Assembly (NCBI RefSeq): GCF_014905135.1
Contig: NZ_CP041406.1
Span: 1,116,001 to 1,180,000 of the forward strand
DNA: 64,000 nucleotides
Direction: 5' to 3'
Origin: Sulfurimonas paralvinellae
GTDB lineage: Bacteria; Campylobacterota; Campylobacteria; Campylobacterales; Sulfurimonadaceae
Positions 1 to 9,025 of the stretch are shown here, piece after piece. Position numbers and translations under genes: made by a program. Position 1 is the first letter of the stretch. Every line of letters begins with the position of its first letter. Below the pieces are notes generated by a model. The model saw only the letters and a program-made list of their open reading frames with translations, did no database searches and was not told the DNA's origin.

Positions 1-387
1 GGCGAGCAGTTTAAAAAGATACAATCAACTGCAAAGGCGAAACTAACGACAAAGATCTACCGCATTTATGTCGCAAAGGAGAAAGGAAAAACTTTAGGTT
101 ATGGTATATTGATCAATCATAAAGTCCGTTCCAAGAATGCTGTTGTTATGTACCTTATCACTAAAGGTAAACTGCTCGGCATCGAGATCATCGCTTTTAA
201 CGAACCGCACGAATATATTCCAAGTAAAACATGGCAGGAGCAGTTTCAAAACATTCCGACAGATAAAATGCTGCATCTCTCACGCGACATTCCTACCATT
301 ACGGGAGCAACTCTGAGTGCTAGAAGTGTTACAGAAAGCTCACGCATCGCATTTGCCATATACAATGAACTCTTAAAAGGAAAATAG
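1..387 (+). CDS. FMN-binding domain protein, 5' end outside window
   Basis: The reading frame is open from the first base, so this is the C-terminal part of a longer protein. The visible 128 residues end in a typical FMN-binding domain: TGATLSA at visible residues 101-107 fits the [S/T]GA[T/S] signature in which the second threonine is covalently flavinylated (as in NqrC/RnfG-like proteins). Such domains sit on the periplasmic side and carry electrons. The neighbours are two small membrane proteins, a multiheme cytochrome and an ApbE flavin transferase, which is the enzyme that attaches FMN to this motif. A TTG at 109 is an internal codon, not the start. The identity of the whole protein cannot be seen. 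Confidence 0.8.
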   Translation, partial: GEQFKKIQSTAKAKLTTKIYRIYVAKEKGKTLGYGILINHKVRSKNAVVMYLITKGKLLGIEIIAFNEPHEYIPSKTWQEQFQNIPTDKMLHLSRDIPTITGATLSARSVTESSRIAFAIYNELLKGK

Positions 388-864
388 TTGCGTTTTACCC
401 TCATTAAAAATGTAAAACAGGACAAGGCTATGAAGCCTCTGCTCAACAGCCTTTTAGTCTTTATTTTTCTCTACATCATTTTTGACATCTTTGTAAAGTC
501 GCATACTATGGGACTCACTTCCTCACAGGTCAATACAACGCTTTTTGGCAATGCCGATGAATTTTTGGACCCGATGAACAAGTCTGTCTTTCTTGAATTT
601 GTCCATATGCAGATATTTTTCTTAATGATGCTTCTGCTCACACTCTCAGCAGTCTTTATTCGTCTACTGCATCAAAAAAGAAGCACACTACTTGTGATGA
701 ACCTGCTTATGATCTTTGGGCTGCTCTGCCCTGTTAGCCTGATGGTATCATATTTTTATGCTCCTGAATTTACAACTATCTACCTCTTTGCTTTTTTTAC
801 CTGGCATATTGTCGGATTTTACATGACGCTTGCATCTTTCTGGGAGCTCAATATTGCTAAATAA
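388..864 (+). CDS. Small integral membrane protein, four predicted TM segments
   Basis: I do not recognise this family. The 158-residue product is strongly hydrophobic, with segments at about residues 17-37, 70-90, 100-122 and 130-150, so it should be an inner-membrane protein. The TTG start directly follows the TAG stop of the upstream FMN-binding gene and has AAAGGA upstream, which suggests translational coupling. An ATG at 430 with AAGG upstream is an alternative start that removes 14 residues. Its place between an FMN-binding protein and a pentaheme cytochrome suggests a membrane subunit of an electron-transfer module, but no heme- or quinone-binding residues are evident. Confidence 0.6.
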   Translation: MRFTLIKNVKQDKAMKPLLNSLLVFIFLYIIFDIFVKSHTMGLTSSQVNTTLFGNADEFLDPMNKSVFLEFVHMQIFFLMMLLLTLSAVFIRLLHQKRSTLLVMNLLMIFGLLCPVSLMVSYFYAPEFTTIYLFAFFTWHIVGFYMTLASFWELNIAK

Positions 865-1306
865 AGCGTACAGATATGCTATAGGTTATTTCTTACTTTT
901 TAGCCTCTTGCTGCTTGTAAGCGGTGCACTTATCTTTTCTGACAAAATAGGCTTTTCCTATGAGTCTATCCTGCACTACTACCTTGGTGATGAAGCGGCA
1001 TTTATACCGGCGAAATCCTATGCAGGTCTTTTAAAGATAATCCTGCCTCATATCTTTGCTTTTGGACTTTTTGTCATGGTTGTGCTGCATTTTCTCATCT
1101 TTACGCAAAAGCGCAATACAAAAGAGATGCAGATCATCATCGCTCTCTCTTTTTTCAGTGCTTTTTTGGAACTCTTTTCTCCCTTTGGCATCCTTGCAGG
1201 TCTACACTTTCTTATCTATGTCAAACTTATCTCATTTTTTCTTTTTGAGTTCACTTTACTATATGTACTATTTATATTGTTTAAAAGTATTCTTTATACC
1301 AAATAA
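854..1306 (+). CDS. Small integral membrane protein, four predicted TM segments
   Basis: Unrecognised hydrophobic protein of about 150 residues with roughly four membrane segments and short loops. I place the start at the TTG at 854 because GGGAG lies seven bases upstream; a longer reading begins at TTG 830. Either start overlaps the end of the preceding membrane-protein gene, so the two are probably translated together. The second segment pair carries two histidines (IILPHIFAF and VVLHFLIF), which might be heme ligands, but this is a guess. The cytochrome gene begins 15 bases downstream. Confidence 0.6.
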   Translation: MLNKAYRYAIGYFLLFSLLLLVSGALIFSDKIGFSYESILHYYLGDEAAFIPAKSYAGLLKIILPHIFAFGLFVMVVLHFLIFTQKRNTKEMQIIIALSFFSAFLELFSPFGILAGLHFLIYVKLISFFLFEFTLLYVLFILFKSILYTK

Positions 1307-1321
1307 GCTATAATCTTTTTT

Positions 1322-2422
1322 ATGAAAAAATTTACACTCCTGTTATCACTACTTCTTACAAGCGTTTCTTTATGGTCGGCATCACAAACAAAAGTATGCC
1401 AAAAATGTCACCCTCTCATCTATAAAGAGTATTACAACTCCATACATAGAAAATCATCACTGCAAAACGATATGATCTATAAAGCCATATTTGAAAAAGA
1501 GCATGCCGATAAACAAAAATGTGCAAACTGTCACTCACCGAGTGCAACAGACAAATTACAGGCAAAAGAAGAACCTATCTCCTGTATCTACTGCCATACG
1601 ATCACAGATGTTAAAGAGAATGATACAAGCAATCAAAACATGCTCAGCGGCAAGAAAAAGGATTTTTATACTGCCGAAGTTTCCAAGAAAAATGAATCGA
1701 AGGTCAAATTTGAAACAACAAGCTCCTTTTTCGGTCTTATAAAAAACGCAAAAAACTCCCCTTACCATCAAATAGAGTATAACAATGAAAACTACTACAA
1801 CGGCAATGTCTGCATGGGATGTCACTCTCACGTGAACAATGAGCACGGTTTTGATGTCATCATGCTCGATGCTTACATTGACAAAAAAGACAAAGAGACC
1901 TGCATCTCCTGTCATATGCCAAAGATTATGGGCTCAAAAACAACACTGAGAGATACAAAGACACATGCCTACCATGGTATGGCAGGTGTACATAATATGA
2001 GTAAAAGTCTTGGGAAGTACATTGACATCAGTGCTGAAAAAAATAAAAACGGTTTTGTCATACAGATAAAAAATCAGGCAAACCACGCACTCTTTGGACA
2101 GGCGTACAGAGAAGGTGTTCTTCAGGTAAGCATCTCACGCAAGGGCAAAACCATCACACTAAAACCATTCATATTCAAACGTACATTTACAAAAAACGGC
2201 AAAGCTAGCCTGCCGTTTGAAGCGACAGATGTTCTCAAAGACACGCTTATCTATGCAAAAAAGAGTATTGAGTACGACACAAAACTGCAACAAGGCGATT
2301 TAATGACAGTCACACTTGGCTTTAGACTTATCTCAGAAGAGGCGGCAAAAGTACTCGGTCTTAAAAATGACAAAAAACTAACCGAAATAAAAATCTTAAA
2401 AACAGAGCTATTTCAGTTTTAA
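1322..2422 (+). CDS. Periplasmic pentaheme cytochrome c
   Basis: A 366-residue protein with a signal peptide (residues 1-19) and five CXXCH heme-attachment motifs: CQKCH 26-30, CANCH 67-71, CIYCH 88-92, CMGCH 164-168 and CISCH 194-198. All hemes lie in the first 200 residues; the remaining 165 residues look beta-rich and contain no heme motif. The close pairing of motifs resembles the cytochrome c554/multiheme electron-carrier group. It probably moves electrons in the periplasm, to or from the flavoprotein encoded upstream. The 3' end overlaps the convergent apbE gene by 15 bases. The partner enzyme and substrate are unknown. Confidence 0.85.
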   Translation: MKKFTLLLSLLLTSVSLWSASQTKVCQKCHPLIYKEYYNSIHRKSSLQNDMIYKAIFEKEHADKQKCANCHSPSATDKLQAKEEPISCIYCHTITDVKENDTSNQNMLSGKKKDFYTAEVSKKNESKVKFETTSSFFGLIKNAKNSPYHQIEYNNENYYNGNVCMGCHSHVNNEHGFDVIMLDAYIDKKDKETCISCHMPKIMGSKTTLRDTKTHAYHGMAGVHNMSKSLGKYIDISAEKNKNGFVIQIKNQANHALFGQAYREGVLQVSISRKGKTITLKPFIFKRTFTKNGKASLPFEATDVLKDTLIYAKKSIEYDTKLQQGDLMTVTLGFRLISEEAAKVLGLKNDKKLTEIKILKTELFQF

Positions 2423-3340
2423 TTCACTAACGTAACTTTGCAGATTTTTGCTCACAACAAGCTTTTTATCTGCCTGTAAGATAATATAAGCGATTGGTTG
2501 TGAAGCTAAAAATAGGTAGGCTTTTTTTAGAGACATAACACTCACAGCCGTTGCAAAGGCATCAAGCGTTGCCGAAGGCAATTTTGAGATCAATGTCACT
2601 GAGATAAAGTTTTGCTCAGAGTTTTTCTTTTTTGGGTTTATGAGATGATTATGTGTGATATTACCGACATAACGATTGTAATTTCCACTTGTACTGACAG
2701 CAGTGTCGCACATTGTAAAAACTGCTAACGCAGCATCGTTTTTCAAGGGATTGTTCACAGCTATCTTACACTCTCCAATGCAACGGATATCTCCACTAAG
2801 GGCGATTACCGCATTTTCTACGCTGTTGTTTCTAAAAAACTGACTTACTTTGTCAATACCGTAGCCCTTCCCCATACCGCCAAGATCAATCTTGATGGTA
2901 TCGGTAATGACAGCCTTCTGCTTATCAAACAAAAGCCCATCCATCGATGTCGAAGCTTTTTGCATGGACTTTTTAGATGCAATTCTTTCATCTTCACCAA
3001 AATGATAAAGATCTTTTGTAATACTTCCAACAGCAACATCAAAATAACCGTCCGTCTCTTTGTAATATTTTAAAGAAAGTTGCAAAGCCTCATAGCTGTA
3101 GTTGTCAAGTTTGGCACTTCTGTTTTCATTGAGTTTGTAAATGGGTGAATTTTTGTCAAAAGAAGAGATGGAAGACTCAATCTTTTTCAGCAGTTTAAAT
3201 GCAGGAGAAATAAGCTCTTTGTGCTGCTTATCTACAGAGATGGATACAAAGGTGCCCATTACAACTTTTTGCCGTGCAACCAGCTCCGCATGAAGCTGCA
3301 AAGCCATTAAAAAAAGAGCCAAGGCAAACAGCCTAAGCAT
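2408..3340 (-). CDS. apbE: FAD:protein FMN transferase ApbE
   Basis: Transfers FMN from FAD through a phosphoester bond to a Thr or Ser of FMN-binding domains in the periplasm. The 310 residues start with a signal peptide (1-19, no lipobox Cys) and show family landmarks: MGTFVSISV 28-36, GGMGKGYGID 154-163, SGDIR 182-186, STSGNY 216-221, HLINP 232-236 and DAFATA 260-265. The length is normal for the family. The start ATG shares one base with the ribBA stop (TAATG), so it is the last gene of the long leftward operon. The obvious substrate is the FMN-binding protein at the left edge. Confidence 0.92.
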   Translation of the reverse strand: MLRLFALALFLMALQLHAELVARQKVVMGTFVSISVDKQHKELISPAFKLLKKIESSISSFDKNSPIYKLNENRSAKLDNYSYEALQLSLKYYKETDGYFDVAVGSITKDLYHFGEDERIASKKSMQKASTSMDGLLFDKQKAVITDTIKIDLGGMGKGYGIDKVSQFFRNNSVENAVIALSGDIRCIGECKIAVNNPLKNDAALAVFTMCDTAVSTSGNYNRYVGNITHNHLINPKKKNSEQNFISVTLISKLPSATLDAFATAVSVMSLKKAYLFLASQPIAYIILQADKKLVVSKNLQSYVSELKLK

Positions 3341-4368
3341 TAGATGTCTATTACCTCATTGACTTCGAGTCCAAAACCGCTGAGACCGACAAAGTCCGTC
3401 GCTTTCATTGATGTGATAAGATTCATTTTTGAAATACCAAAAGATTTGATGATCTGCGCACCGATACCGAACTCTTTTGGAGCAGAATTATCCTGATGAT
3501 GCGTCTTGTTTATAAAGACCAGCAGACCGCTGTTTTGTTTAAGATATTCAATCGATTTTATAAGATTGTTGTATTTGTCCTGATTGAGTAGCAATTCATC
3601 ATCCGGAATGACATTATGTACACGAACATTCGCAACCTCTCCTGCACTGTAAAAAAGAATAGCATTGTGCTTTATACCATCATGATCTTCAAATGTATGG
3701 CGTGTCACTTTGACACCAAAGAACTCTATCTCTTCAACAGCGACTTCTTGAACAAGCCGCTCATTTGCAAGTCTGTACTCGACGATATCGGAGATAAAAA
3801 CCGTATGCAGGTCGTGCTCTTTTGCAAAAATATCCAAGTCATCGCGACGAGCCATTTCACCATTGTCTTTAATAATCTCACAAATGACACCCGCTTCACT
3901 CAGTCCTGCCAGACGACACAGATCAACAGAACCTTCCGTATGTCCTGTGCGAACAAGCGTACCGCCCTCTTTTGCAATTAATGGAAATATATGACCAGGT
4001 CGTACAAGTTCATCCGGTTTGGAGATAGGATTTGCCAAAATTTTAATGGTATCATCTCTCTCTTTTGCAGAGATTCCCGTCAACGCATCTTTTGCATCGA
4101 CAGAGACCGTAAATGCCGTCTCATACGATGAAGTGTTCGAACTCACCATTGGATTGAGTTCAAGTCTGTTTGCTATCTCACGTGAGAGGGCAACACAGAT
4201 AAGCCCTCGTGCATGTGTTGCCATGAAGTTGACATGATCGGGCGTTGAAAATGCCGCAGCATAAACAAGATCCCCTTCATTCTCTCTATCCTCATCGTCA
4301 CACATAATGACCATCTTACCCTGTTTTATCTCTTCTATCGCTTTTAAAACTCTCTCATTTGGTGTCAT
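3340..4368 (-). CDS. ribBA: 3,4-dihydroxy-2-butanone 4-phosphate synthase with degenerate GTP cyclohydrolase II domain
   Basis: The N-terminal half (about 1-200) is a full RibB, which makes the four-carbon riboflavin precursor from ribulose 5-phosphate: DDEDRENEGDL at 24-34 and RTGHTEGSVD at 140-149 are the metal- and substrate-binding motifs. The C-terminal half (about 201-342) aligns with GTP cyclohydrolase II only at its end (FVGLSGFGLEV). It has no cysteine at all, so the three zinc ligands of RibA are missing and cyclohydrolase activity is unlikely. This arrangement is known in Helicobacter-type RibBA proteins. ApbE directly downstream uses flavin, linking supply and use. Confidence 0.93.
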   Translation of the reverse strand: MTPNERVLKAIEEIKQGKMVIMCDDEDRENEGDLVYAAAFSTPDHVNFMATHARGLICVALSREIANRLELNPMVSSNTSSYETAFTVSVDAKDALTGISAKERDDTIKILANPISKPDELVRPGHIFPLIAKEGGTLVRTGHTEGSVDLCRLAGLSEAGVICEIIKDNGEMARRDDLDIFAKEHDLHTVFISDIVEYRLANERLVQEVAVEEIEFFGVKVTRHTFEDHDGIKHNAILFYSAGEVANVRVHNVIPDDELLLNQDKYNNLIKSIEYLKQNSGLLVFINKTHHQDNSAPKEFGIGAQIIKSFGISKMNLITSMKATDFVGLSGFGLEVNEVIDI

Positions 4369-4426
4369 AGATATTCTCTTTTTATGTTGGTTATGGAATT
4401 ATACACCCAATTGGGTTAAATCATCA

Positions 4427-6154
4427 TCAATTTAGCTGATGATTAAACTCCGGAACAATCTCTTTAAGTTTATCAATTTTGTGAGTGGTTTGAACAAGCT
4501 CTTCTATATCACTCGAAAGTTTTTCAATGTCGTACTCAGTTTTTCCGGCCACTGTTATAGACTCATACTCTGTTTGCATATCATTGTCACTGATCAAAAG
4601 CTCTTCATAGAGTTTTTCTCCTGCTCTAAGGCCGCTAAACTCAATTTTTACATCATCTCTGCCACTGAGTTCTATCATCTTCTTGGCAAGATCGACTATC
4701 TTGATAGGTTCTCCCATATCGAGTATAAATATTTCCCCGCCTTTTCCGATCGAAGCAGCTTGAAGTACAAGTTCACACGCCTCAGGGATGAGCATAAAAT
4801 AGCGTGTTATATCAGGATGCGTAACGGTAATCGGACCAGCGTTTTGAATCTGTGCTTTAAACTTAGGAATGACACTTCCACTGCTTCCCAAAACGTTTCC
4901 GAAGCGAACAGCTACAATCTCGGTATCTTTGGCATCTACATTCTGCGCATAAAGTTCACATATCCGCTTTGTAGTCCCCATCACATTCGTAGGACGCACC
5001 GCTTTATCTGTCGAGATAAGAACAAATTTTTCAGCCTTGTATTTGATGGCGCAATCAATCACATTTTTAGTGCCAATCACATTGTTTACAACAGCTTCGT
5101 GAATGTTCTCTTCCACAAGCGGTACATGTTTGTAAGCAGCTGCATGGATAACAATATCCGGTTGATACAGTGCAAAAGTTTTTTCCAGTTGTTCTAAGTT
5201 TACTACCGACTGCATTACAAGTTTTGGGTTAGCACTCGCGAGTTCTTCTGCTATCTGGTACAAATTAAACTCACTGTGATCCAGCAGAATAAGCTTACTT
5301 GCACCAAATAAAGCACACTGACGACTCAATTCACTTCCAATACTTCCGCCTGCACCTGTAATAAGCACTTTTTTGTTTTTTATAAATTTCTCAATAGCCT
5401 GTTTGTCCAAGTCTTTTGGATCACGTGCCAAAAGATCTTCAACAGAGATATCTTTTAATTGATTTGACAGCAGTTCATCACTTAACACTTCACTCAAAGA
5501 CGGCAGAATTTTTACACTGCCAAATGAATGATGAAATCTATTGTAAATTTTTTGAATAGCTTCCTTGGATGCACTTGGCATTGCAATGATAAGCAGATTG
5601 TATTTTCTACCTTGAAGCTTGTTTTGCAACTCTTGGGCCGAGAGAATCCGAATACCGTCTATGCTTCTCCCCCGCAGTACCGTATTATCATCACAAAAAT
5701 ATTTTACTCTATATTCGCTGTTGCGAAACTCTTCTTCTATTTTCATGCCTGCTTTTCCGGCACCGTAAATAATAAGCGTTTTTGTTTTTGTAATACGGCT
5801 TTTGTTTATGAGATAGTAGTATGTATACATCAAAAAGCTGATCAAAACAAGATAAGTCATCGCCTCGCTCAGCATAAATGCAAAACGAATTTCCCCATGA
5901 AAGAGAGGCATATAGATAATGAGAGGCACTACAACAACTATGCTTTTAATTAAAAATGTTTTTTGTGTAGCTTTCGACCATGAAAGAGAATAATCTTTGT
6001 AGATCATAAAAGAAGCAAGAAGTCTCAGTACAATAACCACCCCAATTATCTGCCAGTTTACTTCTTGGTGGAATATAAAAAATGTCCAAAGGAATGTAAG
6101 AGTTGTCAGAAATATAATTACTAAAACATTGAGTATTCGTTTATCTAAAATCAT
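4427..6154 (-). CDS. wbpM: Membrane-bound UDP-GlcNAc 4,6-dehydratase (WbpM/PglF/CapD family)
   Basis: Converts UDP-GlcNAc to its 4-keto-6-deoxy derivative, the entry step to QuiNAc, FucNAc or bacillosamine. The 575 residues contain four N-terminal membrane segments (about 10-115), a first Rossmann motif GAGKAG at 131-136, and the catalytic SDR domain starting at TGAGGSIGSE 266-275. The usual SDR Tyr is replaced, as in this family: STDKAV 381-386 and MGTTKR 392-397. It is the last sugar gene, directly after wbpL, the same wbpV-wbpL-wbpM order as in Pseudomonas aeruginosa O-antigen loci. PglF is the equivalent name in Campylobacter. Confidence 0.88.
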   Translation of the reverse strand: MILDKRILNVLVIIFLTTLTFLWTFFIFHQEVNWQIIGVVIVLRLLASFMIYKDYSLSWSKATQKTFLIKSIVVVVPLIIYMPLFHGEIRFAFMLSEAMTYLVLISFLMYTYYYLINKSRITKTKTLIIYGAGKAGMKIEEEFRNSEYRVKYFCDDNTVLRGRSIDGIRILSAQELQNKLQGRKYNLLIIAMPSASKEAIQKIYNRFHHSFGSVKILPSLSEVLSDELLSNQLKDISVEDLLARDPKDLDKQAIEKFIKNKKVLITGAGGSIGSELSRQCALFGASKLILLDHSEFNLYQIAEELASANPKLVMQSVVNLEQLEKTFALYQPDIVIHAAAYKHVPLVEENIHEAVVNNVIGTKNVIDCAIKYKAEKFVLISTDKAVRPTNVMGTTKRICELYAQNVDAKDTEIVAVRFGNVLGSSGSVIPKFKAQIQNAGPITVTHPDITRYFMLIPEACELVLQAASIGKGGEIFILDMGEPIKIVDLAKKMIELSGRDDVKIEFSGLRAGEKLYEELLISDNDMQTEYESITVAGKTEYDIEKLSSDIEELVQTTHKIDKLKEIVPEFNHQLN

Positions 6155-6175
6155 ATGGCTATTCTACCAAAACAA

Positions 6176-7138
6176 TTATTCAAAAGGCTTTTTTTGATTA
6201 ACAAAGTTCATTGCTGTAAAAAGTAAAACCAGAGTAAGAAAAAAACTAATCGCTATATTGGGTATAAAATAAACAAGTGTAAATATCAAAAGGTTCAAAA
6301 GTATAGCGAAGTTTGTCACCTTCATATGACTCCATTCAGCTTGCGTTAATCTTTGATACGCATGCTTTTTATGCGCCTGTGAGAGTTTTTCTTTGTTAAG
6401 TTTTCTTCTGATTAAAGTATACGTCGCATCAAACCAAAATACCCCAAAGAGTGTAATCCATACCCATAGATTCGTAGCTTCTTGATTTGCATAGTAAATC
6501 GTGAAAACAGCAATGTTATAGCCTAAAAGAGTACTCCCGACATCCCCCATAAAGATCTTTGCTTTGTTGTAGTTCCAAAACAAAAACCCTAAAACAGATA
6601 CACTAAGAATGCCAAAATAACTCTCATGAAAAAGAATCAAGCCCGCTAAACCCAAAAAGACAAACTCACTCCCTACATAGCCGTTAATCCCGTCTATAAA
6701 GTTTGTAAGATTAATAAACCATAGAATCAATAAAAATGCGAAAAGTGATGTAATAAACGGATTTGAAATTTCAAAGATGCCAAATGTAAGATTTTCAAGT
6801 CCGCCTAAAAAATAAAGCCCGGCCAATGCCACCAAACTTTGAACTCCCAATCTCAACTTAGGGCTCAACTCATACATATCATCAAAAAAACTCACAATGG
6901 AGATCAAAGCACCAACAAGAAGAGCATAAAACAGTGATGTATCAATTTGATCTGTTATGAAAAGATACAATAAACCCATAAACCATGTTACAGCAATGGC
7001 TATCCCTCCACCATGAGGAGTTGGAACCGTATGACTGCTTCGTTCATTTACGATAGCTACAAACGATTTTTTAAGAGCATACTCTTTTATGATGTATGTA
7101 AGAGTAAAAGAGATTAAAAATAAAACTATATAAATCAA
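6176..7138 (-). CDS. wbpL: Polyprenyl-phosphate HexNAc-1-P transferase (WecA/WbpL type, MraY superfamily)
   Basis: Starts glycan assembly by moving a HexNAc-1-phosphate from its UDP-sugar to undecaprenyl phosphate in the inner membrane. The 320-residue protein is polytopic with about ten segments. Landmarks are NERSSHTVPTPHGGGI at 32-47, the FFDD Mg2+ motif around 85, NFIDGINGY near 166 and GDVGSTLLGY near 197. The gene overlaps the epimerase/reductase upstream by four bases and is followed by wbpM. By analogy with P. aeruginosa the first sugar would be QuiNAc or FucNAc, but specificity cannot be read from sequence. Confidence 0.85.
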   Translation of the reverse strand: MIYIVLFLISFTLTYIIKEYALKKSFVAIVNERSSHTVPTPHGGGIAIAVTWFMGLLYLFITDQIDTSLFYALLVGALISIVSFFDDMYELSPKLRLGVQSLVALAGLYFLGGLENLTFGIFEISNPFITSLFAFLLILWFINLTNFIDGINGYVGSEFVFLGLAGLILFHESYFGILSVSVLGFLFWNYNKAKIFMGDVGSTLLGYNIAVFTIYYANQEATNLWVWITLFGVFWFDATYTLIRRKLNKEKLSQAHKKHAYQRLTQAEWSHMKVTNFAILLNLLIFTLVYFIPNIAISFFLTLVLLFTAMNFVNQKKPFE

Positions 7139-7995
7139 ATATTTTCTCCTTTTATCATCAGCTTTATCCCCTCTTCTGCACTATAAGGATTAGTCAAATT
7201 CAACTTCTCTTTTGTAAGACTATTATTCACTTCCAAACTTCCATAAAGTCTTTTGTGAAATGACGATTTAATTATTTTCAAGAAATTTTCAAAAAATGGT
7301 ATTTTTATAAGATATACTTTTTTATTAAGGTTTTTCGCTATAAGTTCAATTAACCTTGAAGTGCTTAAAGGCTCATCATCACTGGCCAAAAATATTCCTG
7401 ATTTTTGTTGTTCTATTACAACATCAATCAAATGACAAAGATTTTGTATATATACGAAACTTCTTTTATTTTCTATGCTGCCAAGTGGTATGATAGACAG
7501 CTTTTTTACAAGTTTTACTAAACTGTCTATATTCCCTGGAGCATCTTTGCCATAAACCATAGGTGGTCTTATGATACTTACTATAAAACTATCATCACTT
7601 AGTTCTAGCATTTTTTTTTCTGCTTCAAGCTTACTTTTTCCATAAGGTGTGACTGGGTTACAATTTGTATTTTCATCTAGCTTTTCTTCATCTTCACCAT
7701 ATACAGCAATAGTACTTATGAAGATAAATTGTTTTATCCCATTTTGTTTTGCTAATTTTGCTAGTTTAGTTGGATACTCTACATTAATTTCATAATACTT
7801 ATCATAATTATATTCTATTTTTTGATGTACAAGTGCGGCACAATGCAAAACCACATCTATATTATCAAAGTTTATATCTTCTAAATTTTGATTTACTAGG
7901 GAAAATTTTTCAAATGTATATTTGTTTTGGTATTGCTTTATAAAACTACTTCCTAAATAACCATTTGCACCTGTAATTAAAATATTGTCAATCAT
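7135..7995 (-). CDS. wbpV: SDR-family nucleotide-sugar 4-reductase/epimerase (WbpV-like)
   Basis: A 286-residue extended SDR with the NAD(P) motif TGANGYLGSS at 8-17 and the catalytic YGKSK (Tyr-x3-Lys) near 118-122. It is short for an epimerase and lies just before wbpL-wbpM, which fits a reductase that turns the UDP-4-keto-6-deoxy-GlcNAc made by WbpM into UDP-QuiNAc (or UDP-FucNAc). It overlaps both neighbours by 4-8 bases. The exact stereochemistry, and thus the symbol, is an inference from gene order. Confidence 0.7.
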   Translation of the reverse strand: MIDNILITGANGYLGSSFIKQYQNKYTFEKFSLVNQNLEDINFDNIDVVLHCAALVHQKIEYNYDKYYEINVEYPTKLAKLAKQNGIKQFIFISTIAVYGEDEEKLDENTNCNPVTPYGKSKLEAEKKMLELSDDSFIVSIIRPPMVYGKDAPGNIDSLVKLVKKLSIIPLGSIENKRSFVYIQNLCHLIDVVIEQQKSGIFLASDDEPLSTSRLIELIAKNLNKKVYLIKIPFFENFLKIIKSSFHKRLYGSLEVNNSLTKEKLNLTNPYSAEEGIKLMIKGENI

Positions 7996-9025
7996 TTAAT
8001 ATATCTTTATAATACTCAATATAACTATTTTTATTAAGTTCTAAATTAAACATTTTGTTAAATATATCTATCGAATTTTTTGAAAACATCTCATTCTGTA
8101 AAATACATTCTGCTATAGCCGCTTTTATTTCATCTACATCGTTTTTAACCAACACTCCATTTCCATCAATAAGCTCAGAACACCCACCTATATTACTTAA
8201 AATAATTGGCATCTTAGCACTCATAGCCTCTAAAGCAGACAATGGCAGCCCCTCACTATCTGAAATCAAAGAAAAAACATCATATTTTCCAAAGTCCTTA
8301 AATCCATCTATTTCTCCATGAAATACTACATTTTTATGTTTTATAGATTCTAAATAATTTCGTTGAGAACCATCTCCTATAATGTGTAACTCTACATTAT
8401 CTAAATCTCTGGTTGCTTCAATTAGTAAATCAACTCTTTTTGGAGACTCCAATCTAGCTACAGTTAATAACTTTATAACTTTATCTTGTTTTTCTCTAAT
8501 CTCATTGTTTTTAATAGGATAAATCTTATTAGTAATCCATTTTAATTTATGTTCATTAATCCCTATAATGTTTTTCGCATTTTCAAAGTCTTTTTTTGAA
8601 ATACAAAGAATTGAATCACTAAATTTTGAAAGCTGTTTTTCTATAAAGGTATATAAAAAAGCCAATTTACCACCATTATAAATTGATGACCAGCCATGAC
8701 TAACATATATAATTTTTATTTTTCTATTTAAAATTTTAATTAATCTTGAATATATACCTGCATTAGCAGAACTTGCAACTATCATATCAATTTTATTATT
8801 CTTTATAAATTTATTTAACCCTAATAAATATGAAAAAGAAAACTTTTTGTATATTAGATCATTTAAAAATTTATCATCTACTCTCACATTGTGAGAAAGC
8901 CATCCATTTCTATCAGTAGCCAAAAAACATTTAAAATCATTCGAGCAAATCTCTATTTGCTCCTTGGTCCATTTTTGTGCTCCACCATTTTGAGATCTTG
9001 TAACAATAAACAAAATATTTTTCAA
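7988..9025 (-). CDS. Glycosyltransferase family 4
   Basis: A 345-residue cytosolic GT-B enzyme expected to add one sugar to the lipid-linked glycan. The N-terminal half starts with a GGAQKWTKEQ loop typical of GT4 acceptor domains. The C-terminal half shows LLTVARLESPKRVDLLIEA and the E-x7-E region SDSEGLPLSALEAMSAKMP, which bind the nucleotide sugar. It overlaps the neighbouring glycosyltransferase gene by four bases. Donor and acceptor cannot be read from sequence. Confidence 0.85.
   Translation of the reverse strand: MKNILFIVTRSQNGGAQKWTKEQIEICSNDFKCFLATDRNGWLSHNVRVDDKFLNDLIYKKFSFSYLLGLNKFIKNNKIDMIVASSANAGIYSRLIKILNRKIKIIYVSHGWSSIYNGGKLAFLYTFIEKQLSKFSDSILCISKKDFENAKNIIGINEHKLKWITNKIYPIKNNEIREKQDKVIKLLTVARLESPKRVDLLIEATRDLDNVELHIIGDGSQRNYLESIKHKNVVFHGEIDGFKDFGKYDVFSLISDSEGLPLSALEAMSAKMPIILSNIGGCSELIDGNGVLVKNDVDEIKAAIAECILQNEMFSKNSIDIFNKMFNLELNKNSYIEYYKDILND

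Noticed and set aside
1056-1313. A plus-strand ORF overlapping the second small membrane protein
   Set aside because: It is a shifted-frame copy of a hydrophobic coding region without its own ribosome site.
4405-4416. ACCCAATTGGGT perfect palindrome between wbpM and ribBA
   Set aside because: It has no spacer for a hairpin and no U tract, so it is not a terminator, and there is no regulator nearby to connect it with. The length is within chance expectation for one site in 64 kb.
4439-5197. A 252-codon open frame on the plus strand
   Set aside because: It lies wholly antisense to wbpM, has no ribosome site or family features, and its product looks like reverse-frame translation of a conserved SDR domain.
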